Of a stretch of 64,000 nt of DNA, positions 7,950-15,798 are shown piece after piece. The position numbers and the translations under genes were made by a program. The stretch lies in the NCBI GenBank assembly GCA_966211795.1, contig CBIHNW010000007.1, positions 124,001-188,000 of the forward strand, read 5' to 3'. The notes under the pieces were generated by a model. It worked only from the letters and a program-made list of their open reading frames with translations. It did not search any database and was not told where the DNA came from. Source of the stretch: 21-14-0-10-47-8 sp966211795. Its GTDB lineage: Bacteria; Bdellovibrionota; Bdellovibrionia; Bdellovibrionales; Bdellovibrionaceae. Positions within the stretch are counted from its first letter, which is position 1. Every line of letters begins with the position of its first letter.

Positions 7950-10928
7950 TCAAAGATAAGTGATTCTGCTTTCGCTTGCCTTTTTGTTTCGGAACAAACG
8001 ATAGCAGCGCACAGGCGCTTCACCGGAACTGGAGGTTGAGCTGTGCAGATCACGCAGAGATTGCTTTTCAATCTCGATTCTGTCGGTGATAACCGGCTGC
8101 AGTCGGTCGAAAAACCGGGTGATTCTTTCTTTGAAATCTCCCAAATCACCTCGAGACCATTTGCCGATCAAAGTGGTGCGGTATTCATTGAAAGTCTCGC
8201 GACGGCTGTCCAAGCTGTCGACGTGCGCACTGTCGATGATTTGAAATTCTTCGCCATCAAAGATCAAGTTTTCTGAATTCACACCGCTGATATAGGTTTT
8301 TCCCATCACCGCTCGGGTCAGCATTCTTTGCAGAGCTTGGTATTCGATCGATTCGGGATGATTGAAAATATCATTTTCCACCATCAATTTTTTCAACGTC
8401 GGGCCTGGTACAAAAGTTTTAAACAGACTTGTGCCATCGGCAGAAAGAATCGCGTCCATTTTGCTGACACCCAGATCGCGCCATTTTTTTGCCAGCTCGA
8501 CTTCTTTCACCAAGGCGCGCTTGTTATCTTCATGATCGTTGCTGGGCTTTTTCCACGCAAACAAGGCTCCGTCCGACACACGCTTGACCAACGCCACCGA
8601 GCCATTCTTACCGACTCCGAGCACCGGCTTCACCATCTCGTATCCATCTGGCAAAGCAACCTTGGTGTTATTTTGCATGAAGGCTTTCACCTCATCGAAT
8701 TTGCCGGCCGCATGCAAAGCGACCAGAGAGCGAATTTCCTCTTGGCGGGCTTTTTGATCGGATATTTCGACCACGTGCCGAACCATTTCCCAGCGAAGCG
8801 CATCTTTGTCTTTCGGATCTTTGGTGTGATCCTGTGACAGCAAGTATCGATTCACGCGTCGAAGAACTTTGTTGCCCGCTTTGGCGTAGAAGGCGACTCC
8901 CATGGCTAGGGCTGGGTCTTGATTCAAAGGTGGCTTTGGCAAAATATTTTTCGCGAAGCTTTCCAACCGAGACTGCCCGTTCGGATCTTCAGACTTATAA
9001 TCTTTTTCTTCACTGATCTTAGTCACCCATATTTGCAGGACGCCGGAAGGAATAGAAGCCATATCCTTTTTCAGGGCGTCTTCAATCACGGTTGAAAAAC
9101 CGTTTGGCGTTGTCGACTGGCTCAGCTTCTCTTTGAACGCATTCTGAAAGGTCAGATTCTGCGACCATGCGTTGCGGCCGACAGAGGTCAGCAAAAATTT
9201 AGTGTTATCCGAAAGATCGGCTTTTTTCACGAAGCGAAGCAGAAATTCTTCAGGCATCTGGACATCGGGATGTTTATCAACGGCCGACACCACGTATCCC
9301 GCATCAAATGAAGACGACATCAAATCCTTCACTTTGACCCAGTCATTATTTTTGACCGCTTTTTCAATTTCAGATTTGGTATCGGAAAAATAAGAAGATC
9401 GCGAAGAGACTTTATATTCCAACAAAGGTGCAAAGAGCTGTCTGAAATGCGCACCCTCTTCTGGCGAAAGCTTGTTCAATGCCTGATCCAGCTCGCCGGC
9501 GTAAAAAGTCATGTCCTTGAATTTTTGTTTGTAGAACTTGGCGACGCTTTCATTTGTGCTGTACAAAGTCTCGCCCGTTTTTGAGAGCAGAAATTTGACG
9601 TGATTTTCAGAGTAAATATCGCTCACCAACTTTGACAAAACAAATTCCACCGGCAAAGGCACAATTTCCGGCGACTTTCGAGAGATGAGGTCTACCAGAA
9701 CAGGACCATCTCCATAGCCGAAAACTTTCTGGAGCGCTACCCAGTCTTGATGCTCGACGATCAAGGCTATTTTTTTCTTAGAGCTCATGCCTGGCGGAAA
9801 TTCGAGCGGCGGTTTTGATTCGACCGATGGTTTGGATTCGACCGCAGGCTTGGATTCGGCAGTAGGAGCCGCGACCACCGCCGGCTTGTTATCCTTGTGA
9901 AGAACACTCGCGTAAACTTTTTCGAAATATTGTTTCTTCTCGGGCGTCATTGTTTCAAGAGCAGCTCGTAGCTCTTGGGCGTTGGCAAGCTTATCTGTTT
10001 CTTCTTTGAACTTTTCCAAAGTATTGTAGATTCGGGCAGCGTCGGCGGTGACCAGAAAAGGGGTCAGAAGCGAGCGTTTCATTGAATAAATAATGGACGC
10101 CATCCTGAAAATTTCGGTGCTTGGAATTTCCAAAGACTGATCGGACTTTTGCAGAGCCGAAACGAAATATCGCAGAATTTGATCTGCCTCTTCCGGAGAT
10201 TTGAAATGACTGAGATAAGCCGAGGTGAACCCTGACCATTCGCGATAATACAGCGCGAATTTGACATGCTCCATCTGCGACAATTTTTCGAGCCCGATCA
10301 GCTCATGGCTTTTCTTGCCGGCAGTGAGAAATCCGACGGGGCCTTCAAAGTATTTCGAATAAGTATTTATAAACAACACTCGTTTCTCGAGCGGCATTTT
10401 TTCAATCTGCTTCTTCAAACGTGCACCAAAAATTGAAGGATGCAAGGCGGATTCAATCTTCTCTCGAACAGAGGGTTCGGTCGCAAAAGCCCTTGCTCCC
10501 GAAGGAGACAACATGAATTGGATCCTTGCCTCTAAGTCAGCTTCGTTCAGCAAAAAGGACGTGACGATTTGCGCCGGTAATTTCGCCGGAGTTTCACGCT
10601 TGCTGATTTCGGTCCGAAAAAAAGACGCCAATGTCGAGACGTCTTGCGAACTGCCGTTGGCCAAAATCTTTTCCAGATATTTCCAATCCTGAGTCTCGAG
10701 CACGTAATGCGGGATTTCCAGATAACTTCCCGGTTTCGCAACCGTTTGGTCTGCTGGTTCTGCGGCAGGTGTTTTTCGCGATTTACGTTTGGCCTCCAAG
10801 GCCTCAATTTTAACTGGAGCTGACTTGCCATGATCGTCATTCGTCGATCCAAGAGCAGGGATAGAGTTTAAGCCAAAGATGATAGCAAGGCTGGCCGCTG
10901 ACAATTGGGATGTCGATCTCTTGAACAT
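7950..10928 (-). CDS. Exported protein with internal helical repeats and a C-terminal pseudokinase-like domain
   Basis: 992 residues. It begins with a signal-like segment (ASLAIIFGLNSIPALGS) and a basic, disordered stretch to about 65. Three related ~150-200 residue helical modules follow (starting near 68, 384 and 517). Each contains a Q/N-D-W helix, a P..F/I block and a FLLS/FMLS..G motif. A PAVESKP repeat linker lies at 357-375. The C-terminal ~180 residues resemble a protein kinase: Gly-rich loop G771-V-G773-K-N-G776, a lysine at 793-794, N887 in the catalytic-loop position and D899 in the DFG position. The catalytic Asp position is Gly882. A regulatory, ATP-binding or inactive role outside the cytoplasm is inferred. 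No homologue is recognised. Confidence 0.7.
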   Translation of the reverse strand: MFKRSTSQLSAASLAIIFGLNSIPALGSTNDDHGKSAPVKIEALEAKRKSRKTPAAEPADQTVAKPGSYLEIPHYVLETQDWKYLEKILANGSSQDVSTLASFFRTEISKRETPAKLPAQIVTSFLLNEADLEARIQFMLSPSGARAFATEPSVREKIESALHPSIFGARLKKQIEKMPLEKRVLFINTYSKYFEGPVGFLTAGKKSHELIGLEKLSQMEHVKFALYYREWSGFTSAYLSHFKSPEEADQILRYFVSALQKSDQSLEIPSTEIFRMASIIYSMKRSLLTPFLVTADAARIYNTLEKFKEETDKLANAQELRAALETMTPEKKQYFEKVYASVLHKDNKPAVVAAPTAESKPAVESKPSVESKPPLEFPPGMSSKKKIALIVEHQDWVALQKVFGYGDGPVLVDLISRKSPEIVPLPVEFVLSKLVSDIYSENHVKFLLSKTGETLYSTNESVAKFYKQKFKDMTFYAGELDQALNKLSPEEGAHFRQLFAPLLEYKVSSRSSYFSDTKSEIEKAVKNNDWVKVKDLMSSSFDAGYVVSAVDKHPDVQMPEEFLLRFVKKADLSDNTKFLLTSVGRNAWSQNLTFQNAFKEKLSQSTTPNGFSTVIEDALKKDMASIPSGVLQIWVTKISEEKDYKSEDPNGQSRLESFAKNILPKPPLNQDPALAMGVAFYAKAGNKVLRRVNRYLLSQDHTKDPKDKDALRWEMVRHVVEISDQKARQEEIRSLVALHAAGKFDEVKAFMQNNTKVALPDGYEMVKPVLGVGKNGSVALVKRVSDGALFAWKKPSNDHEDNKRALVKEVELAKKWRDLGVSKMDAILSADGTSLFKTFVPGPTLKKLMVENDIFNHPESIEYQALQRMLTRAVMGKTYISGVNSENLIFDGEEFQIIDSAHVDSLDSRRETFNEYRTTLIGKWSRGDLGDFKERITRFFDRLQPVITDRIEIEKQSLRDLHSSTSSSGEAPVRCYRLFRNKKASESRITYL

Positions 10929-11116
10929 GAGTGTCCTTCACATTCCGCCGAAACAGGTCTCAGAGGATTTTAAGTGAGTTTATTCCGGGAGGCAGAAGAG
11001 CAAAGGTAGTGCCGGTTCAAACCTTCTTAAATTTGTTTAGAGGACCCATTATTGAAAGAGGGACAAAAAACGCTCGACACCCAGGCGCAAGGAAAGCTCT
11101 GATTGGAAGGAAGCTG

Positions 11117-11629
11117 TTAGCGGACCGGTTCGTCGATGGATGCGATCGAACGACGCTTGACCGTGATCTTTTGTGAGATCGCTTGGCCTTTATCATCTTT
11201 CGCGTGAATCTCGAGATCGTTATCGCCTTCTTTGAGGTCGATAAAATCCGTGGTGAAACCATTTTTTAGAAAGATCACGGCGGCGGTGAAACCATTGCTG
11301 TGATTCGTGACGCTGACATCGGTCCACTTGTCATTCAGGCAAGAAGAGTTCTGTCCTTTCAAGCGCAGCAACGTGCCGTCGACTTCGAGACTCGGCGCTT
11401 GCTTGCAATCATAATTCAAAACGACTGATTTCGAGTGAATGGCATTGCGACGAGATTGCGCCGTCGGCTGAGCAGTCACCACACTCGCGGGCTGGCGATG
11501 CGTTTCTGGTGCCACCGACGATTCTTTGACGGCCACCGCTTGCGGCTCACGCACCACGGACCAAACCGCAGGCACGCCTAGCAGCACAATCAAAATAGCG
11601 GTGATCGACAGGAATCGTTTCTCTTGCAT
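11117..11629 (-). CDS. Membrane-anchored periplasmic protein of unknown function
   Basis: 170 residues with an N-terminal hydrophobic segment (FLSITAILIVLLGVPAVWSVV, residues 6-26) that acts as an anchor or uncleaved signal. A Ser/Thr/Ala/Gln-rich linker runs to about residue 68. A compact, probably beta-rich domain then follows, with two cysteines (NYDCKQ and SSCLND) able to form a disulfide. The end is basic (KRRSIASIDEPVR). The repeated V-x-N-H/L-x-D-G pattern and the closing K-I-T-V-K-R strand recall Ig-like modules, but that is a guess. The gene stands alone between the pseudokinase gene and a 519-base gap. Confidence 0.68.
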   Translation of the reverse strand: MQEKRFLSITAILIVLLGVPAVWSVVREPQAVAVKESSVAPETHRQPASVVTAQPTAQSRRNAIHSKSVVLNYDCKQAPSLEVDGTLLRLKGQNSSCLNDKWTDVSVTNHSNGFTAAVIFLKNGFTTDFIDLKEGDNDLEIHAKDDKGQAISQKITVKRRSIASIDEPVR

Positions 11630-12148
11630 GACCCATCAATCGGCAACTTTTTGACGCGACTAAAGCCGTATCAATATGAGAACCCCACTCCCAAGACCAA
11701 AAACCAGACATCATCGCTCAACCCGCCGTTAACCTCAGCCTTTGTCCCTGCTCCACTTTGTTCCCGCACTCCTCTGTTCCTGATTCTGCCAGAGTTTTCC
11801 ACTTCTACGAGGTCAGTTCGAAGATTCAATTTTTAGCAAATGGCGGGTGTCACACCTAATTCTGAGGTAGATTGGAAGCTAAATTTGCGCACTCACTTTT
11901 TTGTCTACGGATCCGTCGACAAGACTTGTATACGGATCAGTAGACAAGAAAGTGAGGGGGAATTTGGACAGGCGCCAGAACGCAGATTCGCCTTCAGATC
12001 TTCCTCTGGATTCTATTTTGCCGAAGGTCAACTTCCGGTTTGACCACAAAACCGCATTCCCGTCAGGCCCGCAGACGAATGGACTTGCAACCCATTTATT
12101 GAACGCTGGGGAGAGGGAAAAGTTCGAAGAATTTGGGTTCTGAGGTGG
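11630..12148. other. 519-base gap with no supported gene
   Basis: No frame here has a convincing ribosome binding site or protein character; the short frames near 11840-12143 cross the palindrome described separately. Its main content is the 65-bp double palindrome at 11892-11956. It also holds the promoter of the anchored protein gene to the left and the downstream region of exbD to the right. It may be the scar of a lost gene, for example a regulator that used the palindrome as operator. Confidence 0.5.
11892..11956. repeat. 65-bp imperfect palindrome made of two 22-bp palindromes
   Basis: Two 22-bp near-palindromes lie at 11901-11922 and 11926-11947, both of the form TTGTNTACGGATC then NGTNGACAA, with centres 25 bases apart. 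They sit inside a larger palindrome: CTCACTTTTTTGTC on the left (from 11892) mirrors GACAAGAAAGTGAG on the right (to 11956), about 28 of 32 pairs matching around position 11924. Double 22-bp palindromes resemble TetR-family operators, but no regulator gene is adjacent. Confidence 0.75.
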
Positions 12149-12559
12149 CTACTGTTTTTTATCGATGCTGATCGCGAATTTTTTGACCCCGGCCGTCTTG
12201 ACCAGGTCCATGATGCGGACCACGGTTCCATGGGGAACGTCTTTATCGGCCGCGATGATCGCTTGCACATCGGGATTTTTATCTTTTTCTTGTTGGGCTT
12301 TGAGCTGAATCGCGGCTTCATCCGAATGGACACCGTTCAGACTCAGGGCACCGCTATCCGAGATGGTGATGTTCAACTGGCTCGGGGTGGATTTATCCCC
12401 GCTGGCGGCCTTCGGAAGATTCACGTTGATTGATGGCTTCATGATCATGGGTGCCGTGACCATGAAGATGATCAAGACGACCAAAACAATGTCCACCAAG
12501 GGAATCACATTGATATCGGAAATCGCTTCGTCGGTATCGCCGCCAACTCGTTTGGCCAT
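12149..12559 (-). CDS. exbD: ExbD/TolR family biopolymer transport protein
   Basis: 136 residues with one transmembrane helix (residues 18-40) carrying the essential aspartate, Asp23 in NVIPLVDIVLVVLIIF. A periplasmic domain follows that ends in the typical GVKKFAIS strand. With ExbB it uses the proton gradient to energise a TonB- or Tol-type envelope process. It starts three bases after the exbB stop, so the two are coupled. Neither a TonB-like gene nor a TolA/TolB gene is adjacent, so the ExbD versus TolR label is uncertain. Confidence 0.92.
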   Translation of the reverse strand: MAKRVGGDTDEAISDINVIPLVDIVLVVLIIFMVTAPMIMKPSINVNLPKAASGDKSTPSQLNITISDSGALSLNGVHSDEAAIQLKAQQEKDKNPDVQAIIAADKDVPHGTVVRIMDLVKTAGVKKFAISIDKKQ

Positions 12560-12562
12560 AAA

Positions 12563-13192
12563 TTAAAGACCTTTTTTCTTCGCGTACGCCAGACACAGTT
12601 CTTTGACCGCTTCCAGGTTCTGCAAAGTCCCTTTCACCTGACGTTGGAAATAGTTGTAAGAAATAACCGCGGGAATCGCGACAAACAATCCGGCCGCCGT
12701 CGACACGAGCGCCAATGAAATTCCGGCCATGACGGTTTGCTGCCCGGCTTCCGTACTTTGCGCCAAATCATTGAAGGCCTTCATGATACCCAAAACTGTT
12801 CCAAGCAATCCGATGTAAGGAGCATTTGATCCCACGGTGGCCAAGAAATTCAAGAAACGCTCCAGTTCCGGCCGCTCCATCAACGAGTAAGAATTGAAGG
12901 CCTCTTCCAATCCGCGGCTGCCGCTGTCTTTGATGTGTTTCATTGCATAACCCAAGGCGCGGCCTTCGACCGTGTCTGGATTTCGCGGAATCGTTTCGAC
13001 ATCGTCAACGCTATGAGTTTGCAAGGCCGATTTGATTTTGGTGCGAACTTCCAAACTTTCACGAGCTGTGCGACGCAGAAAGAAAAATCTTTCCAGGATC
13101 ATTCCCAAGCTGATCACGCTGAGAAGGATGAGAATCCAAAGGACCACTTGGTCGGCAATCTGGGCTACGGCGAAAATACGTTCGGTGAGCAT
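12563..13192 (-). CDS. exbB: ExbB/TolQ/MotA family proton channel protein
   Basis: 209 residues with three membrane helices. One is near the N-terminus (VVLWILILLSVISLGMI). Two are in the C-terminal half, where the family block GLLGTVLGIMKAFNDLA and the TAAGLFVAIPAVISYNYF helix are plain. A cytoplasmic helical region (residues 40-115) separates them. It forms the pentameric channel around ExbD and couples proton flow to envelope work. It heads a two-gene operon with exbD. The divergent sulfatase-like gene begins 140 bases away. The length is short for TolQ and fits ExbB. Confidence 0.92.
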   Translation of the reverse strand: MLTERIFAVAQIADQVVLWILILLSVISLGMILERFFFLRRTARESLEVRTKIKSALQTHSVDDVETIPRNPDTVEGRALGYAMKHIKDSGSRGLEEAFNSYSLMERPELERFLNFLATVGSNAPYIGLLGTVLGIMKAFNDLAQSTEAGQQTVMAGISLALVSTAAGLFVAIPAVISYNYFQRQVKGTLQNLEAVKELCLAYAKKKGL

Positions 13193-13332
13193 CTTTTTTC
13201 CTTATCACGAAAGGATCTGTTTCTTTTGAAGATTATCCCCGGTTATATTCAAAGCGGTCAAGGTCGAAGCGATAACGGGGTCCAAGAGACCAACACAAAA
13301 AAGATTAAAGAAGATCAAAGTAGATCAAATAG

Positions 13333-15150
13333 ATGAAACGGCTTATTTTAATTCTCATTCTGACTGGACTTTTTCAGATCACCGCGAGCTGTCGCTTGGC
13401 TTCGAATTCGCCACCCTCGGCCATCGTTATTGCGGTCGATCAATTTGGCGTGAACCAAATCAACTGCAACGAGGATGAACTGGATCCCGCGCATTCCGGA
13501 ATCGCGGTGCTTTGCCAAGAGTCCGTGCGTTTTACTCATGCCTACACCACCTCTTTGATGTCGGGTCCTGCCTTGACCTCGGTCCTAACGGGGCAATACC
13601 CGTTTCAACACGGGCTTCGCGGCAATCAAAAGTCATTTCTTTCTTCAAAGCTTGTCACCCTGGCCGAGGTCGCACAGCGCCAACAAGTGGCGACTTCTTT
13701 TTTCTCGGGCGGAGCGCCCATTCTAAGAAAGCTCAATCTCCAACAAGGCTTTGAAACTTTCGACGATCATTTCGCGCCCTCATTAAAACGCATGCACCGA
13801 CCCTTTTCAAAATTGCAAAAACTTTTTGAAAATTGGTATTTGGATGTCCATGGCCGCAGCTTTCTTTCGTTTTTTTACATTCCGGATTTGGCCTACACTC
13901 AAACACCGACCCAGAATGATCTCGGCGAAATGCGCAACCTCTCTTACGAAAGCCAACTGGAAGAGTTCGACGAATCTCTGTGGCATTTCATCCAGTATTT
14001 GAAAGAGCGTAAAATTTGGGATTCGACCATGATCATCCTGGTGGGCCTGAATGGGCCACAGCTTGATGAGCGCATCGATGAGCTCTTCAACACAAATCTC
14101 TACAGCGAGCGCACGCAGGTGGGGCTGTTGATCAAGCCCGCGCAGAAACCGCGGGATGAAGGACTGAATTGGAGCTATGACAATAACGTCAATCTGGCCG
14201 ACGTCGGAGTCACGCTTTTAGATCTTTACGGCACTTGGAAGTCCGATCCGCAGTGGCCACTGATCAGTTTGAATCCGGTTCTCAAATCACCATCCGCGCC
14301 GATTCAGATGGATCGCCCCCTCTTGATCGAAAGTTCGTGGAATGAAATTCCAAACATTCGCTCTTCGATTCGCTGGGGGCAATATCTTTTCCTGCTGGAT
14401 GAAAAACCGCACGTCTATAATTCTTTGATCGATAAGCTCGAGACCACACCGTCACGAATCTCCGATCCGGCGGTCTTGGAAAAATGGCAACAGATCGAAA
14501 GTTTGCAAATTCCGTCTTGGCCCGGAGTGGCCGCGGAAACGCGCATCAAATGGAAAAGCCTTGCTGAGCTCTGGAACCAGTCCATCGGCGATGGCGAAAA
14601 ATCCACCTCCTTCGAACGCTTGGCGCATCGGCTGCACGATGATCCCGAGATCAGCTTGCTCTACACTCAGCAGTTGATTCGCAATCAGACCTGGGAAGAT
14701 CTCGACCGCTGGGCGCAGGGCCTGCACATGCCGGACCTGGAAAAAATCGCGCAGAAGAATTTAAAGAAAGACGGCCGTCGGCCGTTTCAAGATCCTTGTT
14801 TGGCGGCGGTAGAATTATCGCAACCTCGAATGCCGGACCTCAAAAAATGCGTCGATCCATTAGCATTTTCGCTTCTTGAATGGCTGGCGGCCGAGCGCGC
14901 AGAAAGTGCGGATTCGAGTCAGAAAGAGGCTTTGCGAAAGAAATTTTTGCGACTGTATGTTTTAAATTCCATCGACCAGAAAATCAGTGAATTGAATCTG
15001 GGTTTGCAGGCGATTTGGGATATTTCACCATCCCTGCGACGACCGCAATTGACCACCGAAATGATGTTGGCTCTGCCTGAGATGCAAAAGTATAAACTGG
15101 CGGCGCAGAAAGCTTTGCAGCTATCGCAAGACGAATCCTTAGAACCTTAA
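13333..15150 (+). CDS. Exported sulfatase-like protein lacking catalytic residues
   Basis: 605 residues with an N-terminal signal; ITASC20 could be a weak lipobox. The first ~300 residues follow the sulfatase/alkaline phosphatase fold: AVDQFG strand with Asp35, then SLMSGPALTSVLTGQYP (74-90) at the nucleophile site, a QHGLRG turn and a WDSTMIILVG strand. The nucleophile motif C/S-x-P-x-R reads S77-G-P79-A-L81, so the arginine is lost. The late metal site that should read SDHG reads GLNG. The enzyme is therefore probably inactive. The C-terminal ~200 residues are helical and unrecognised. It converges on, and overlaps by 12 bases, the last gene of the FHA operon. Confidence 0.72.
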   Translation: MKRLILILILTGLFQITASCRLASNSPPSAIVIAVDQFGVNQINCNEDELDPAHSGIAVLCQESVRFTHAYTTSLMSGPALTSVLTGQYPFQHGLRGNQKSFLSSKLVTLAEVAQRQQVATSFFSGGAPILRKLNLQQGFETFDDHFAPSLKRMHRPFSKLQKLFENWYLDVHGRSFLSFFYIPDLAYTQTPTQNDLGEMRNLSYESQLEEFDESLWHFIQYLKERKIWDSTMIILVGLNGPQLDERIDELFNTNLYSERTQVGLLIKPAQKPRDEGLNWSYDNNVNLADVGVTLLDLYGTWKSDPQWPLISLNPVLKSPSAPIQMDRPLLIESSWNEIPNIRSSIRWGQYLFLLDEKPHVYNSLIDKLETTPSRISDPAVLEKWQQIESLQIPSWPGVAAETRIKWKSLAELWNQSIGDGEKSTSFERLAHRLHDDPEISLLYTQQLIRNQTWEDLDRWAQGLHMPDLEKIAQKNLKKDGRRPFQDPCLAAVELSQPRMPDLKKCVDPLAFSLLEWLAAERAESADSSQKEALRKKFLRLYVLNSIDQKISELNLGLQAIWDISPSLRRPQLTTEMMLALPEMQKYKLAAQKALQLSQDESLEP

Positions 15151-15798
15151 TTGTCCCATCCAAAATGGGGCTTCCGCATTTTCTTCCACCAACAGACGAC
15201 TGAGCTCTTCAAGATTGGCTTGCGGAGAAGCGTACAGCGTTGGCGGCAAAGTGGATCTTGAAATTAAGAAGATCTGATCGTTGCGATCAAAGCGGTGGGT
15301 CCCGCAATTCAAATAGCAGCCTCGTTCCAGACCCAATGCTTTCGATACCAAAGGCGCGGACTGACGCAGCTGCCACGACCAATCCGGCGTGTAGCAAACA
15401 GGTTGGTACCCGCGATCATTGCACAATAAAATATGTGGCGCCCCCAGCTGCACCCAACTGAGATACTGATTGCGGATCGTGATCAAGGCGATCTCGGCCG
15501 CGCCGGTGTACTCTTTACCGTTGGCACGCAGAAAGAGATGGTCATTGGCGAACAGGGCCGCGGATCGGAGGTGATTGGCCTCTTCCGACAGACCCTCGAT
15601 GTACCTGGAGACGCGGGTGACGGCGGTTTCGTCGCCACTGGCGGCCATCTGCTCTTTGATCACGTCAATCGCCGTGCGCGCGATATCGGGCGAACCCCAA
15701 GGGGTCACAACAATCAACGTATTCGTGCGTTTTTCGATGTCGATGACCGGTCTGGGTAAAAAATTTTGACCCGAAAAAAATCGCTGACGAAAATCCAT
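15139..15798 (-). CDS. Degenerate PP2C-like protein in the FHA operon
   Basis: 219 residues, started at ATG 15798, which overlaps the upstream FHA gene stop as TGATG. The order of blocks follows the PP2C phosphatase fold: TPWGSPDIARTAI where DGMGG is expected, a TGAAEIALITI strand, a WVQLGAPHILLC segment in place of VGDSRxYL, SKALGLE, then DQIFLISRS in place of DxxLLCSDG. The metal-binding aspartates of the DG and SDG motifs are not conserved, so I infer a phosphatase-like fold without activity. It closes the operon of FHA proteins, which bind phospho-threonine. This reading needs profile confirmation; a novel fold is possible. Confidence 0.55.
   Translation of the reverse strand: MDFRQRFFSGQNFLPRPVIDIEKRTNTLIVVTPWGSPDIARTAIDVIKEQMAASGDETAVTRVSRYIEGLSEEANHLRSAALFANDHLFLRANGKEYTGAAEIALITIRNQYLSWVQLGAPHILLCNDRGYQPVCYTPDWSWQLRQSAPLVSKALGLERGCYLNCGTHRFDRNDQIFLISRSTLPPTLYASPQANLEELSRLLVEENAEAPFWMGQLRF

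Noticed and set aside
11011..11040. tRNA-like GGTTCAAACC segment
   Set aside because: No acceptor stem, anticodon arm or CCA-type end can be built around it.
11840..12143. Two overlapping short plus-strand frames in the gap before exbD
   Set aside because: Both cross the palindrome, lack ribosome binding sites and have no recognisable protein features.
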